Notes: generated from the letters alone by a model not told the origin. A stretch of DNA of 64,000 nucleotides from Sycobia sp. Sy_11 (GCA_018907035.1 JACCIC010000005.1:1493501-1557500), one strand, 5' to 3'; shown: positions 53,871 to 58,383, counted from the stretch's first letter. Numbers and translations: made by a program.

Positions 53871-54129
53871 CGAAGGCCGTGAATCGCGTATGAATAAAAT
53901 CCACTCACCTACGACGACGACGTGGCCGAAAATCTGATTCTCAACGACGTGCGAGCAGTTCCAGCGGTGATGCCGGAACTGATGCCGGCACTCCTTCAGC
54001 CCGAGCTCGGCGCCCTCGCTCAGCACCGGCATCGCGTGCGGCGCCTTCCTGCAGAGCTCGCGCTGGCTCTTGCCGAGTCCTGGGATTCGCGCGCAGACAG
54101 CCGCGCCGACCACCGCCGCTTCGGCCATC
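977..54129 (-). CDS. Wnt7: Wnt7-class Wnt ligand gene (Drosophila Wnt2 orthologue), five internal exons, incomplete at both ends
   Basis: This is a secreted, lipid-modified Wnt signalling protein that acts outside the cell through Frizzled/LRP receptors. Five minus-strand exons (54129-53909, 9501-9387, 7564-7487, 7341-7254, 1156-977) have AG acceptors and GT donors and join in one open frame of 682 nt. Wnt hallmarks appear in the expected order: [46 protein letters not shown]. The IPGL segment, the VG/SREAAF junction (phase 1) and the AGRK junction (phase 0) are as I remember them for vertebrate Wnt7 genes. Residues such as [13 protein letters not shown] and LMNLHNN are close to Drosophila Wnt2. 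The signal peptide and the C-terminal cysteine-rich domain are not in these exons. The introns are 44.4 kb, 1.8 kb, 145 bp and 6.1 kb. No stop or frameshift interrupts the exons, so the gene looks functional. Subfamily assignment is confident; orthology rests on remembered family sequences, not a search. Confidence 0.96.
1311..1365. repeat. (TTA)n trinucleotide microsatellite
   Basis: About 18 units of TTA/ATT with one T-rich interruption near its end. The same unit appears as (AAT)n at 47761-47796. Confidence 0.93.
2984..3228. repeat. Two (TA)n arrays, 2984-3021 and 3179-3228
   Basis: The first array (about 38 bp) follows a degenerate CA/TACA tract. The second (about 50 bp) is pure. Between them is unremarkable sequence with a short GA-rich piece. 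Open frames reading YIYIYI on both strands are translations of these arrays. Confidence 0.95.
3896..3945. repeat. (GA)n microsatellite, about 50 bp
   Basis: A pure AG/GA array ends a 500-bp purine-rich, CpG-containing stretch (3430-3950) that then switches abruptly to AT-rich sequence. Confidence 0.95.
4559..5512 (+). mobile_element. Mariner (Tc1/mariner) element, internally deleted and frameshifted, intact ends
   Basis: Terminal inverted repeats CTACTGTGTACAAATATGA occur at both ends (4559 inward and 5512 inward, identical for 19 nt, then one mismatch, then TAAGA). A TA dinucleotide flanks each side (4557-4558 and 5513-5514), as expected for mariner target-site duplication. The plus strand encodes degraded transposase. 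An N-terminal piece (about 4764-4835) shifts frame into [18 protein letters not shown] (about 4868-4921) and NRRLTIR (helix-turn-helix region). Another frame carries [15 protein letters not shown] with the first catalytic aspartate (about 5213-5258). After RPKKSRQ the sequence jumps to a C-terminal piece, [17 protein letters not shown]. The middle with the second and third catalytic aspartates is missing. At 954 bp it is shorter than the usual 1.3 kb. It cannot make transposase, but its ends could still be mobilised in trans. Confidence 0.93.
6203..6226. repeat. (GA)n microsatellite, short
   Basis: About 24 bp of alternating GA with GGA interruptions at its 3' end, inside a CpG-rich block. 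Confidence 0.9.
6693..6745. repeat. (TA)n microsatellite, about 53 bp
   Basis: A pure AT/TA array at the right edge of the 5890-6690 CpG-rich block. Confidence 0.95.
7170..7213. repeat. (TA)n microsatellite next to a Wnt7 splice donor
   Basis: About 44 bp of pure TA. It begins 40 nt inside the intron downstream of the LHNNKAGRK exon (donor at 7253). Confidence 0.95.
7254..7341 (-). CDS. Wnt7: Wnt7 fifth coding exon: DARE / [12 protein letters not shown] block
   Basis: The exon has 88 nt: one base completing a split arginine codon, then 29 codons ending exactly at AAG (phase 0). It encodes [20 protein letters not shown] and then LHNNKAGRK, the highly conserved Wnt helix region ahead of the acylated loop. 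The acceptor is AAATTTAG. The donor is AAG/GTTCGT, a weak match to the GTRAGT consensus, unlike the GTGAG donors of the three exons upstream. The phase-0 break after AGRK matches the position of the vertebrate Wnt7 intron. A (TA)n array begins 40 nt downstream of the donor. Confidence 0.96.
7342..7486 (-). other. Wnt7 intron, 145 bp
   Basis: A short AT-rich intron between the WGGCSADV and LHNNKAGRK exons, GTGAGC at 7486-7481 and TTTAG at the 3' end. It contains a short TATAGATATATGCATA run but no array. Confidence 0.93.
7487..7564 (-). CDS. Wnt7: Wnt7 fourth coding exon: WGGCSADV block
   Basis: The exon has 78 nt: one base completing an arginine codon, 25 codons, and AG carried over. It encodes [20 protein letters not shown] followed by [13 protein letters not shown] is one of the most conserved Wnt motifs, and TYGM-R-FARRF across the next junction resembles Drosophila Wnt2. 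The linker before the tryptophan is short, without the longer glycine/proline-rich insertion I recall in the fly protein. The acceptor (AATTTAAAG) has a weak pyrimidine tract; the donor is GAG/GTGAGC. The vertebrate gene has no intron on either side of this segment as I remember it, so the 145-bp intron that follows is an insect-side feature. Confidence 0.94.
8174..8538. mobile_element. Long near-palindrome, probable foldback element or MITE
   Basis: The left arm (8174-8331) and right arm (8381-8538) are reverse complements over about 158 bp. I judge identity at about 88 percent by eye; shared blocks include CGACATTCCAACTGT, GATTATTGCTAGTGAAT and TTGTGATCAATT. The loop is about 49 bp. Similarity stops abruptly at CATAATTA / TAATTATG. 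No open frame is believable, and no clear target-site duplication could be fixed because the flanks are AT-rich. This structure is typical of a non-autonomous foldback transposon. The transcript through it could form a long hairpin. Confidence 0.8.
9249..9279. repeat. (TA)n microsatellite, about 31 bp
   Basis: A pure TA array about 107 nt downstream of the SREAAF exon donor in the direction of transcription. Confidence 0.94.
9387..9501 (-). CDS. Wnt7: Wnt7 third coding exon: [10 protein letters not shown] block
   Basis: The exon has 115 nt: two bases complete the split glycine codon from exon 2, then 37 codons, then AG is carried over. The acceptor is TTTTTTCAG and the donor AAG/GTGAGA. It encodes [19 protein letters not shown], then a cysteine pair in [19 protein letters not shown] is an N-glycosylation sequon that aligns with the sequon seen in Drosophila Wnt2. 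The cysteines belong to the saposin-like N-terminal Wnt domain. No frame break is present. Confidence 0.96.
9505..10915. other. AT-rich intron sequence, nothing recognised
   Basis: No repeat array or convincing open frame. There is a perfect 14-bp AT-rich inverted repeat at 10696-10709 / 10725-10738 (TTTTAAAATTTCAT and its complement), too simple to interpret. Confidence 0.7.
11296..11356. repeat. (TA)n microsatellite, about 61 bp
   Basis: A pure TA array, one of the longest in the window. Confidence 0.96.
11530..11590. repeat. (AC)n array followed by (GA)n
   Basis: About 36 bp of AC at 11530-11565, then GAGACACAGAGAGAGAGACAC. Alternating purine/pyrimidine of this type can adopt Z-DNA. Confidence 0.93.
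11881..13400. other. AT-rich intron sequence; one unassigned open frame
   Basis: No array or transposon recognised. A 102-codon plus-strand frame at 12343-12651 is neither microsatellite nor GC-driven, but it has no recognisable motif and its length is within chance for this window, so no gene is called. Confidence 0.65.
13420..13501. repeat. Compound (TA)n-(GA)n microsatellite
   Basis: About 50 bp of TA (13420-13469) runs directly into about 32 bp of GA (13470-13501). The same TA-to-GA order recurs at 51921-51990, and CT-to-TA at 17426-17461. Confidence 0.95.
13652..13709. repeat. Compound (TA)n-(TG)n microsatellite
   Basis: About 15 bp of TA is followed by about 43 bp of TG. Both compositions are alternating purine/pyrimidine. 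Confidence 0.95.
13740..15560. other. CpG-rich block crowded with (TA)n and (CT)n arrays
   Basis: Arrays are (CT)n 14119-14147 and (TA)n 14309-14350, 14721-14759, 14839-14878 and 15467-15504. Between 14880 and 15300 the sequence is very CpG-rich (GTCGTCGTCG and GCGCGCGC runs). The 217-codon plus frame at 14661-15314 runs through two TA arrays and is an artefact of GC-rich, stop-poor sequence. No exon recognised. Confidence 0.75.
15560..16250. other. AT-rich intron sequence
   Basis: Apart from the exon-like island at 15692-15772, I see only short TA runs and AT-rich unique sequence. Confidence 0.65.
15692..15772 (+). other. Exon-like island on the plus strand (unconfirmed)
   Basis: A pyrimidine-rich acceptor (ACCTTTTTAG) precedes 81 nt that stay open in one frame (2 + 26 codons + 1), followed by a good donor (GAAG/GTAAGC). 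The frame reads [20 protein letters not shown] in its middle. It is antisense to Wnt7. I recognise no protein family. Splice-like islands of this quality occur by chance in 64 kb, so this is only a candidate. Confidence 0.22.
16250..16620. other. CpG-rich block without arrays
   Basis: About 350 bp of CpG-dense sequence with CGACGACG and GGCGTCG runs and no microsatellite, flanked by AT-rich DNA. It could be a regulatory island. The open frames here are short and have no recognisable content. Confidence 0.6.
17317..17584. repeat. (CA)n, compound (CT)n-(TA)n, and (TG)n arrays
   Basis: (CA)n at 17317-17349, (CT)n into (TA)n at 17426-17461 and (TG)n at 17554-17584. The CA and TG arrays lie about 200 bp apart in opposite orientation, so a transcript could pair them. 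Confidence 0.94.
17806..17960. repeat. Degenerate AAC/AAT/AAG triplet tract
   Basis: About 150 bp in which almost every triplet is AAN on the plus strand (AACAACAACAATATTAATAA and similar). It looks like an old, mutated trinucleotide array. Its minus-strand translation is an artefactual hydrophobic run ([20 protein letters not shown]). Confidence 0.85.
18125..18182. repeat. (TA)n microsatellite, about 58 bp
   Basis: A pure TA array in AT-rich sequence. Confidence 0.96.
18800..19221. repeat. Two (TA)n arrays, 18800-18842 and 19175-19221
   Basis: Both are pure and over 40 bp, separated by AT-rich unique sequence. Confidence 0.95.
19222..20140. other. AT-rich intron sequence, nothing recognised
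   Basis: No array, transposon or coding motif seen on either strand. Confidence 0.65.
20140..22400. other. CpG-rich block with (CT)n, (GA)n and poly-T
   Basis: It contains imperfect (CT)n 20220-20298, (GA)n 20452-20485, (CT)n 21665-21694, C-runs near 21998-22008 and a poly-T tract ending at about 22278. The 21540-21800 part is dense in CG dinucleotides (GCGCGCGCGC). Overlapping open frames of 100-208 codons here are stop-poor GC artefacts with no domain I recognise. Confidence 0.75.
22250..22278. repeat. Poly-T tract, about 29 bp
   Basis: An uninterrupted T run at the end of an 80-bp T-rich stretch. On the minus strand it is poly-A; without target-site duplication or upstream coding remnants I do not call a retroposed tail. 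Confidence 0.9.
22562..22607. repeat. (TA)n microsatellite, about 46 bp
   Basis: A pure TA array. Confidence 0.95.
22608..24110. other. AT-rich sequence with a small CpG-rich patch
   Basis: No array. CpG increases at about 23430-23660. A plus frame at 22746-23033 has no recognised content. Confidence 0.6.
24128..24740. repeat. Cluster of (GA)n, (TA)n, (CT)n and (GA)n arrays
   Basis: (GA)n 24128-24150, (TA)n 24340-24385, interrupted (CT)n about 24540-24600, interrupted (GA)n about 24690-24735. The sequence between is CpG-rich. CT and GA arrays lie about 100 bp apart in inverted orientation, so single strands could pair. Confidence 0.93.
24741..25600. other. Mixed-composition sequence, nothing recognised
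   Basis: No array except a short T-run near 25340-25350. The open frames have no recognisable motif. Confidence 0.6.
25600..26960. other. CpG-rich block with dense (GA)/(CT) and a (TG)n array
   Basis: Contains a CT-then-GA inverted pair at 25705-25763, a (CG)n patch at 25900-25922, (GA)n 26274-26300 and 26378-26427, C-runs near 26505-26515 and 26725-26735, and (TG)n 26906-26936. The 149-185 codon frames across it ([13 protein letters not shown]) are microsatellite translations. Confidence 0.78.
26961..27640. other. AT-rich sequence with an unassigned minus-strand frame
   Basis: A 107-codon minus-strand frame (27684-27361) is not low-complexity and carries [24 protein letters not shown] helical sequence. 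I recognise no family, so it is not called as a gene. Confidence 0.55.
27640..28660. other. CpG-rich block with a G-run cluster and two (TA)n arrays
   Basis: A G-run cluster at 28073-28094 (GGGGTGGGTGGTGGGGTGGG and one more G-pair) fits a G-quadruplex motif. TA arrays lie at 28379-28414 and 28601-28646. CpG is dense at 28140-28350. Confidence 0.75.
28379..28900. repeat. Three (TA)n arrays, 28379-28414, 28601-28646, 28852-28900
   Basis: Three pure TA arrays of about 36-49 bp lie roughly 230 bp apart. Confidence 0.95.
28901..29420. other. AT-rich sequence, nothing recognised
   Basis: Only a short T-run near 29098-29109. A 135-codon plus frame from 29183 has no recognisable content. Confidence 0.6.
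29420..30380. other. CpG-rich block without dinucleotide arrays
   Basis: About 950 bp of CpG-dense sequence, with a C-run at about 29440-29451 and no TA or GA array. This is one of the longer array-free CpG-rich stretches, so a regulatory role is a fair guess. Open frames up to 153 codons on both strands have no recognised domain. Confidence 0.6.
30380..32920. other. AT-rich intron sequence with an old mariner relic
   Basis: No microsatellite array. The only recognisable content is the transposase relic at about 32190-32830. Confidence 0.7.
32190..32830 (+). mobile_element. Degenerate mariner transposase relic
   Basis: Pieces of mariner transposase appear in order on the plus strand in shifting frames with stops. 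They are [14 protein letters not shown] with EELAASSEV (about 32202-32274), [20 protein letters not shown] (about 32293-32352, matching the ISKRLK...G-x-WVP segment), [16 protein letters not shown] (near 32450-32500), and [20 protein letters not shown] (about 32708-32767, matching the PYSPDLAPSDYHLF signature). The third catalytic aspartate after LAPS is lost. No terminal repeats were found. It is a dead, old copy, different in sequence from the 4.6-kb element. Confidence 0.75.
32920..33580. other. CpG-rich block with (GA)n and (TA)n
   Basis: (GA)n 33276-33309 and (TA)n 33348-33392, with (CG)n at 33567-33580 leading directly into the next TA array. Confidence 0.75.
33348..34082. repeat. Four (TA)n arrays plus (CG)n and (CA)n edges
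   Basis: TA arrays at 33348-33392, 33581-33618 (preceded by GCGCGCGCGCG), 33842-33886 (preceded by CACACACACA) and 34031-34082. Confidence 0.95.
34240..35340. other. CpG-rich block with (TA)n arrays and a G-run cluster
   Basis: TA arrays lie at 34475-34521 and 34694-34725. The run of G-triplets at 34878-34903 (GGGGTGGGGAGGGAGGGAGG then more G) is the clearest G-quadruplex motif in the window. No exon recognised. Confidence 0.75.
35340..38250. other. Long AT-rich intron stretch
   Basis: No array except (CT)n at about 37901-37933. It contains a microexon-like island at 36029-36064. The plus frame near 36725-36910 includes [17 protein letters not shown], which faintly resembles a segment upstream of reverse transcriptase in some non-LTR retrotransposons; this is too weak to call. 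Confidence 0.55.
36029..36064 (+). other. Microexon-like island on the plus strand (unconfirmed)
   Basis: A strong acceptor (CATTCGGTTTTTCAG) is followed by 36 nt reading [12 protein letters not shown] in one of three frames, then a strong donor (AAG/GTGAGTG). It is antisense to Wnt7. Nothing else supports a plus-strand gene here, and chance is a real alternative. Confidence 0.2.
38250..39000. other. CpG-rich block with two (GA)n arrays and purine-rich tracts
   Basis: An A-rich (AAAAGAC)n-like tract at about 38318-38350, (CG)n around 38500-38522, (GA)n 38569-38610, a G-run cluster at 38711-38737, and (GA)n 38878-38941 of about 60 bp. Confidence 0.75.
39389..40589. repeat. Cluster of six (TA)n arrays
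   Basis: Arrays at 39389-39421, 39569-39601, 39778-39816, 39890-39942, 40339-40382 and 40544-40589: six arrays in 1.2 kb. From 39640 on they sit in CpG-rich sequence. Long plus frames reading YIYIYI through the arrays are not genes. Confidence 0.95.
40660..41800. other. AT-rich intron sequence
   Basis: No array or coding motif. A minus-strand TTTTACAG/GTAAAT juxtaposition at 40830/40831 resembles a zero-length exon. Confidence 0.6.
41800..43400. other. CpG-rich block with TA, GA and CT arrays
   Basis: (CG)n at about 41988-42004, (TA)n 42197-42222, (GA)n 42231-42276, (CT)n 42433-42480, (TA)n 42820-42858 and an interrupted (TA)n 43162-43236. A plus-strand ATG frame at 42562 reaches a strong donor (CGAG/GTAAGTG) at 42753 but has no known homology. 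Confidence 0.72.
43162..43856. repeat. Three long (TA)n arrays, 43162-43236, 43552-43611, 43808-43856
   Basis: The first is about 75 bp with one GT interruption. The second is about 60 bp and pure. The third is about 49 bp. Confidence 0.95.
43860..45720. other. AT-rich sequence ending in a mariner relic
   Basis: Nothing recognised from 43860 to about 45380. The last 330 bp carry a transposase relic. Confidence 0.6.
45385..45715 (+). mobile_element. Second degenerate mariner transposase relic, C-terminal part
   Basis: In one plus frame [14 protein letters not shown] (about 45479-45520) matches the conserved mariner motif around the second catalytic aspartate (HxDNAPAH). It is followed by [15 protein letters not shown] (45567-45611) at the spacing of SPDLAPxDYFLFPxMK, with the third aspartate lost. 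Just upstream, [20 protein letters not shown] (from about 45403) matches the preceding helix. One stop separates the two pieces. No terminal repeats were found. It is a dead copy. Confidence 0.7.
45720..46760. other. CpG-rich block with (CA)n and two (GA)n arrays
   Basis: (CG)n at 45953-45970, (CA)n 46142-46173, (GA)n 46260-46305, a G-run cluster at 46333-46351, and (GA)n 46637-46681. The 206-codon minus frame across it is a low-complexity artefact. Confidence 0.75.
46760..47600. other. AT-rich sequence, nothing recognised
   Basis: No array, coding motif or transposon seen. Confidence 0.65.
47604..48139. repeat. (TA)n 47604-47652, (AAT)n 47761-47796, interrupted (TA)n 48098-48139
   Basis: Three arrays in 540 bp, with a C/G-rich patch (47870-47950) between the last two. 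Confidence 0.94.
48240..49850. other. AT-rich intron sequence, nothing recognised
   Basis: No array except a short TA run near 49731-49742. No coding motif. Confidence 0.65.
49850..50420. other. CpG-rich block without arrays
   Basis: About 570 bp of CpG-enriched, complex sequence with no microsatellite, lying about 3.5 kb inside the 44-kb intron from the HRWNCS exon. Being complex and array-free, it is a better candidate for regulatory DNA than most blocks. Confidence 0.55.
50420..51110. other. AT-rich sequence, nothing recognised
   Basis: Contains a short imperfect direct repeat (GTAAATGGATT, near 50585 and 50626) and nothing else. Confidence 0.6.
51110..52600. other. CpG-rich block with compound (TA)n-(GA)n
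   Basis: Array at 51921-51990 (interrupted TA then GA), a C-run with GGCCGGCC-type palindromic GC at 52363-52410, and (CG)n near 52257-52270. The 118-codon minus frame at 51453-51097 has no recognised domain. Confidence 0.7.
52600..53823. other. AT-rich sequence, nothing recognised
   Basis: No array or coding motif before the TA array next to the HRWNCS exon. Confidence 0.65.
53824..53863. repeat. (TA)n microsatellite next to the HRWNCS exon donor
   Basis: About 40 bp of pure TA plus a short TATATA extension to 53870, starting about 38-45 nt inside the 44-kb intron from its 5' splice site. Confidence 0.95.
53909..54129 (-). CDS. Wnt7: Wnt7 second coding exon: IPGL / HRWNCS block
   Basis: The exon has 221 nt: one base closing a codon, 73 codons, and one base carried to the next exon. 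The acceptor ends CTTGGCAG and the donor reads GTAG/GTGAGT. The peptide includes [28 protein letters not shown] and HHRWNCSHV, with four cysteines of the N-terminal Wnt domain and an N-glycosylation sequon (NCS). It starts GATGGCC, so a methionine sits at its second base. In vertebrate Wnt7 an equivalent exon follows a separate signal-peptide exon, and the first residues here ([12 protein letters not shown]) are too short and too acidic for a convincing signal peptide. I therefore read this methionine as internal, although initiation here cannot be excluded. The C-rich complement of a G-run lies about 100 nt upstream of the acceptor. Confidence 0.96.
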
Positions 54130-55502
54130 CTGCCAAGAGAGTCATTCGTGATTATTGTCGCGTCCACTTCGACAAGCGAGGAAATTTTATTTTAAAGTTT
54201 AAGATTTAAGAAATTGCGGTGGACGCGGGTGGGAGGGGGGGGGGTTATCGATCGAATCCATTATCGGTTCGACTTTTATCATATGTGGGCGAGTATTGGG
54301 GAACATACATTCTTGGAAAAAATATGTATAGAGATGATTTAAAAAATATTGCTATAACTTAACATGTGCATTGAACTTAAATACAGAAATTTGAACAATA
54401 ATATCTTATCACATAGAATATGATTTTGTAAATTTTTCGTTAGAACAATTTCACTTTCGAAACATCAGTCTTTTCTTCTATTTTAAGAATTAAATCAATC
54501 CTGGGATGAAAGATATTTTTCCAGATTTTGCCGATGGCAATGTCAGAAAATCTATCTACAATTCTTGCCAAGCGAATTCAATTCCAAATGTAAATTGATT
54601 TTTGATTCGTTTTCGAAGATATTAAAGATAAAATATTTTTTATACGTTAACTTAGATATTTTTCAATGGAAAAACAGAGCGATGAACTAGGATTACAATT
54701 TCAAGTTCATTCTGGGTGAACATTTATTTTACTTTAATGGGAGATCTTTTTTGACGCCTTATTTGCTGGAAGAGTAACATGTTCGTATGCACGAATGCGC
54801 GTAAAGTCAAAATATTTGATGAACGAGCAATTCGTTTAATGGCCTATCTAATGCTCCACAGTCTGAACATATTTGTTTTTTTCTTGTCGATCATCATAAG
54901 ATAATGAAAGATCTCCTATGCATCTCCGGTACCAAATGTTCTAATCTTGTAGCATCAATAAACAAAAAAAAAAAAATCACGTTACTTTTATATTCATGCC
55001 TCTCCTACTCTGATCCCCCTCTATATCTTCTTTAACAAACATATATAGAGCAAAAGATAAATCGCGATCCGGACGGAAGCGCGGCTGTTTTATCGTCTTT
55101 CGCGGTCCCACTACAAATTCTACACGAGTCGTAGCGCCCCGTACGCCAGAGTCACGTCTTAACCGAGGCTGTGCATTAGATGCGCAGCCAAGATACAGCC
55201 CGCGACTTCCCACGAGCGCGTATTACAATACCCTCGCGGGGAACGACGAAGCAGCGCCGAGATAAGTAGAAAAAGCTGTCCGAGGCACGGCGAAACGGGC
55301 GCGCGCGCGCCACCCCGGTCGAAATTTCCGAGAAGCAAGAAATTGCGCCGATTACGCCGGCAGTTGAGGGAGTGGGAGGGTGGACCTACGGAGTCAGCGC
55401 TGAGCGTATTTGCATTGGAATGCAGACGTGGACGTGGTAAGGGAGGGGAGGATGGCCGAGGCGCGAACGTTTCGCGGACCGCGTGTATACGTGAGAACGA
55501 GC

Positions 55503-55505
<3 letters not shown>

Positions 55506-55538
<33 letters not shown>
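55506..55538. repeat. (GA)n microsatellite in a CpG-rich block
   Basis: About 33 bp of GA in the 54980-55880 CpG-rich block, with a G-run cluster at 55609-55631 just downstream. Confidence 0.93.
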
Positions 55539-55542
<4 letters not shown>

Positions 55543-57546
55543 CGCGCGCTCCGAAATCGAAGGTCGATGGGCGATCGACCGTAATTTCGGCTGCGATTAT
55601 ACTCGCATGGGGAGCAGTGGGGGGGTGGGGGTCCTTAGCGATCATCGACGAAGACCAAGAGGACCACCGCTCCGAGCGATGCTGCGTAGACGGGTATATC
55701 TGCCGAAAATCTACCTAAAATCCTATGGGTATTCTGGATCACATTGCGTACCTGACGCAATCTGGGCATATATCAGGTATTACTATAACTGTCCACTGGC
55801 TACACATGCATCTAACCTGATGGATATATTTCACGAGAGACAGGCGATTCTAGGGCGATTGTTATAATTGGAAGTGTAGATTTTGAGTTAGGATTGAGCG
55901 TGGCTTTATTGTTGAGTGAAAAAAAAAGAACCGATGTACGCACGCTAACAATCAAAGCTGCACGCGATCGTTTCTTGCGGTGGTCGTTCTCAAACATTTA
56001 TTTCGGTGAAAGCAGCCAGTGCTTCGGACAGATTTTTCATCCTTCTCGTTTTCATTGCCCGCGATTCGGTTTATTTTTGTAGGCCTTAATAACTTGCTTT
56101 GTTTTTATGCTTTATTTTTTCTCCATGATGTATTGAGCAGGCCATAATTAAGCCACCATAACTTATTCGAAAGGCTCTTTAGTCTTCTTTAATTACAGTT
56201 TTATACCGGATACTTATTTCTCCTGTTTGTTAAACGACGTTGCGCAGATAATATTATATCTGGCTCGGCACTTGCATAAATCTAGAAAATTACAGAATTG
56301 ATCACTCAATCCGATTTATTTTTTTTTTAAATAATATCAATACATTTATAATGATTTCATTATATGTTAATATGAACATTATGGAAAAATTTTCAGTTTT
56401 TTCAAAAGTATGAGAATAAAAATCCTAAATTTATCCTGATTTATACATGGCTATTTGAATATCAAATATGAAATTAAATAATTCCTCAAACGAATTCATC
56501 ATAAAAAGGACACTACAGTATTAGATATTCTCAATACATAATTAGTTAGTCCAAAATTTGTAACCGTAATTTCTTTTTTTTTACCCTAAATTCATTCACA
56601 TAAATATTTTTATATAATATTCATTGTTACATAATATTCCTATTTACATAAGAAGTATCAGGTCTAGTCACGAACGAAAATAAAGTAAGACGAACAAAGT
56701 TGTTCCGAAAGTTTGAAATAATGTAATCGCTATGTCACAGTTGTGAAGAAAAACTTTCCAGTTACGACAGATGGATTTAAATATAGATAAGTCGGAATAA
56801 ATCGGAACGGGTCATAGAGATCTCCAGCTATCGAAAAGAATTCATTCTAAAAAAGCATTACATACACGAATTAGCCCTTTCGTGTTAAACAAACAATTTT
56901 GTTTGAAGGCTCACATCCTTCAGTGTACAACAGTTTGAGCTATTCAGACATTTATTTCGACGAAAATTTATAGCAATTGAATCGTATATTACTCCAAGTT
57001 TGTTACTCATTAGATAAGAGAATGGGAGTTCTTCTTTATCGCTACTAACTCCTAGATAAGGGTTCAGCTAATCGAAAGGATGGACAATCTTAAGCCGTAG
57101 AAGATAGTGGAAATGAAATTGAACGATTTGAGCGAACCTGTGCAACAGAAAAATTTACTAAACATAAGGATGCATCCTCTAGAAGCTTTATGTTTGCAAA
57201 ATATATAGCAATACTATAAGCAAAATGGAGGACTCGAAGCTCAAGCAGCGGATTCGAATCTAATGGACTGAGATGTCTTCGTAAATTATATCGGGAAATG
57301 TGAATGTTATTTGAATCCAAAAAATCACTAACAGTTAATTGATCTTACGACAATATTATAATCAGAACTAACAGCGTCTGTGACACTGTGTACAATGCCA
57401 AACTTGCTGAGTTACACGTGGAATCTGTGATCGATACTTCCAAGTCCAAGATTAGTAAGGATTGCAATTAATAGCTAGTTTTGGAATATCAATGAATATG
57501 AAATGCTCATAAGGCCTTTTTTAAGTTTGTTGTAAATCTATTTAGT

Positions 57547-57775
57547 AAATGGTGCACTTATAAAGGCCACAAGAGTAGAAGATTTTCTTAAATAAAACGA
57601 ATAAACACTGTGTATTTTTTAGATGTCTTAGCTGGTCACGGCGGATTGTGTTAACACTCGAACAAGATCGGTATTGGAACCGATCCTAATTGCTTTTTCT
57701 GTGACGAAAGTTTGAAAATGTATTAAGATATTCTCTGTAAATGTCCAGTGCTGGAAAGCAGTATCCCTCTCTATT
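57547..57775 (+). mobile_element. Fragment of a non-LTR retrotransposon 3' coding end
   Basis: One continuous plus frame with three stops reads KWCTYKGHKSRRF, then LAGHGGLC, HSNKIGIGTDPNCFFCDESL and DILCKCPVLESS. This matches the pattern LTGH-x2-L-x2-H-x2-K-IG-x4-D-x-C-x2-C-x-E ... HxLCxCPxL, a common tail after reverse transcriptase/RNase H in insect non-LTR elements. No reverse transcriptase core was seen upstream, so this is a short, old fragment. Identification rests on the motif pattern only. Confidence 0.55.
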
Positions 57776-58379
57776 ATAGAGTATATATTGAAGTTATTAT
57801 CAACGTTCCGTGCTCGATATCTCGAATTTAAGTCTTAACGCTTGCGGTGCGCTTATTATGAACGAAGTAAGCCCATCCATCGACGAGGAGTCGCGTGAAA
57901 ATAACTTCAGTGTCCTGTATGACTCCTCACTGTAGGTAGCCGTAGAGAGGGGGGCCGGCACCCCCTTACAGCCCAGGACAAGTCAGGAATTATCTGAAGC
58001 TGTAATACGATTGTCACGCAGTGCGTGTGTACACACGTGTACACGCATGACGGTATCATCGATGCTCGGTTTATGTGAATATTTTCACGATGTTAAGTGC
58101 GCTTTTCTAGAACCGCATATTGACGACATCAATCACTGGAAAATTCTACTCCTATGAAAGCTAAAATTGAGCTGAGACTTCCAAATGCCCCGTATATTTT
58201 ATAAAATAATTATCTGAACTTCTTATTGAATTCTCTGAGATTATATTGATTATTATGGTGTATATGAGAACTGAACCAAAGTATTAACGTTACTAATGTA
58301 ATAAGATGCGAAACTAAACGAGCCACGTCTAAATATATAATTACAAAAACATGCTCTAACATATAATTGAACAAAAATT

Positions 58380-58383
<4 letters not shown>

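Larger units (their letters stand above)
9502..53908 (-). other. Wnt7 intron, 44.4 kb
   Basis: It lies between the HRWNCS exon (53909) and the SREAAF exon (9501), and the two join in phase with the conserved VG/SREAAF break. It contains most of the window: alternating AT-rich and CpG-rich blocks, dozens of microsatellites, two mariner relics and a few exon-like islands without known homology. No nested gene could be established. Large early introns in developmental signalling genes often hold enhancers; that is an inference here. Confidence 0.93.
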
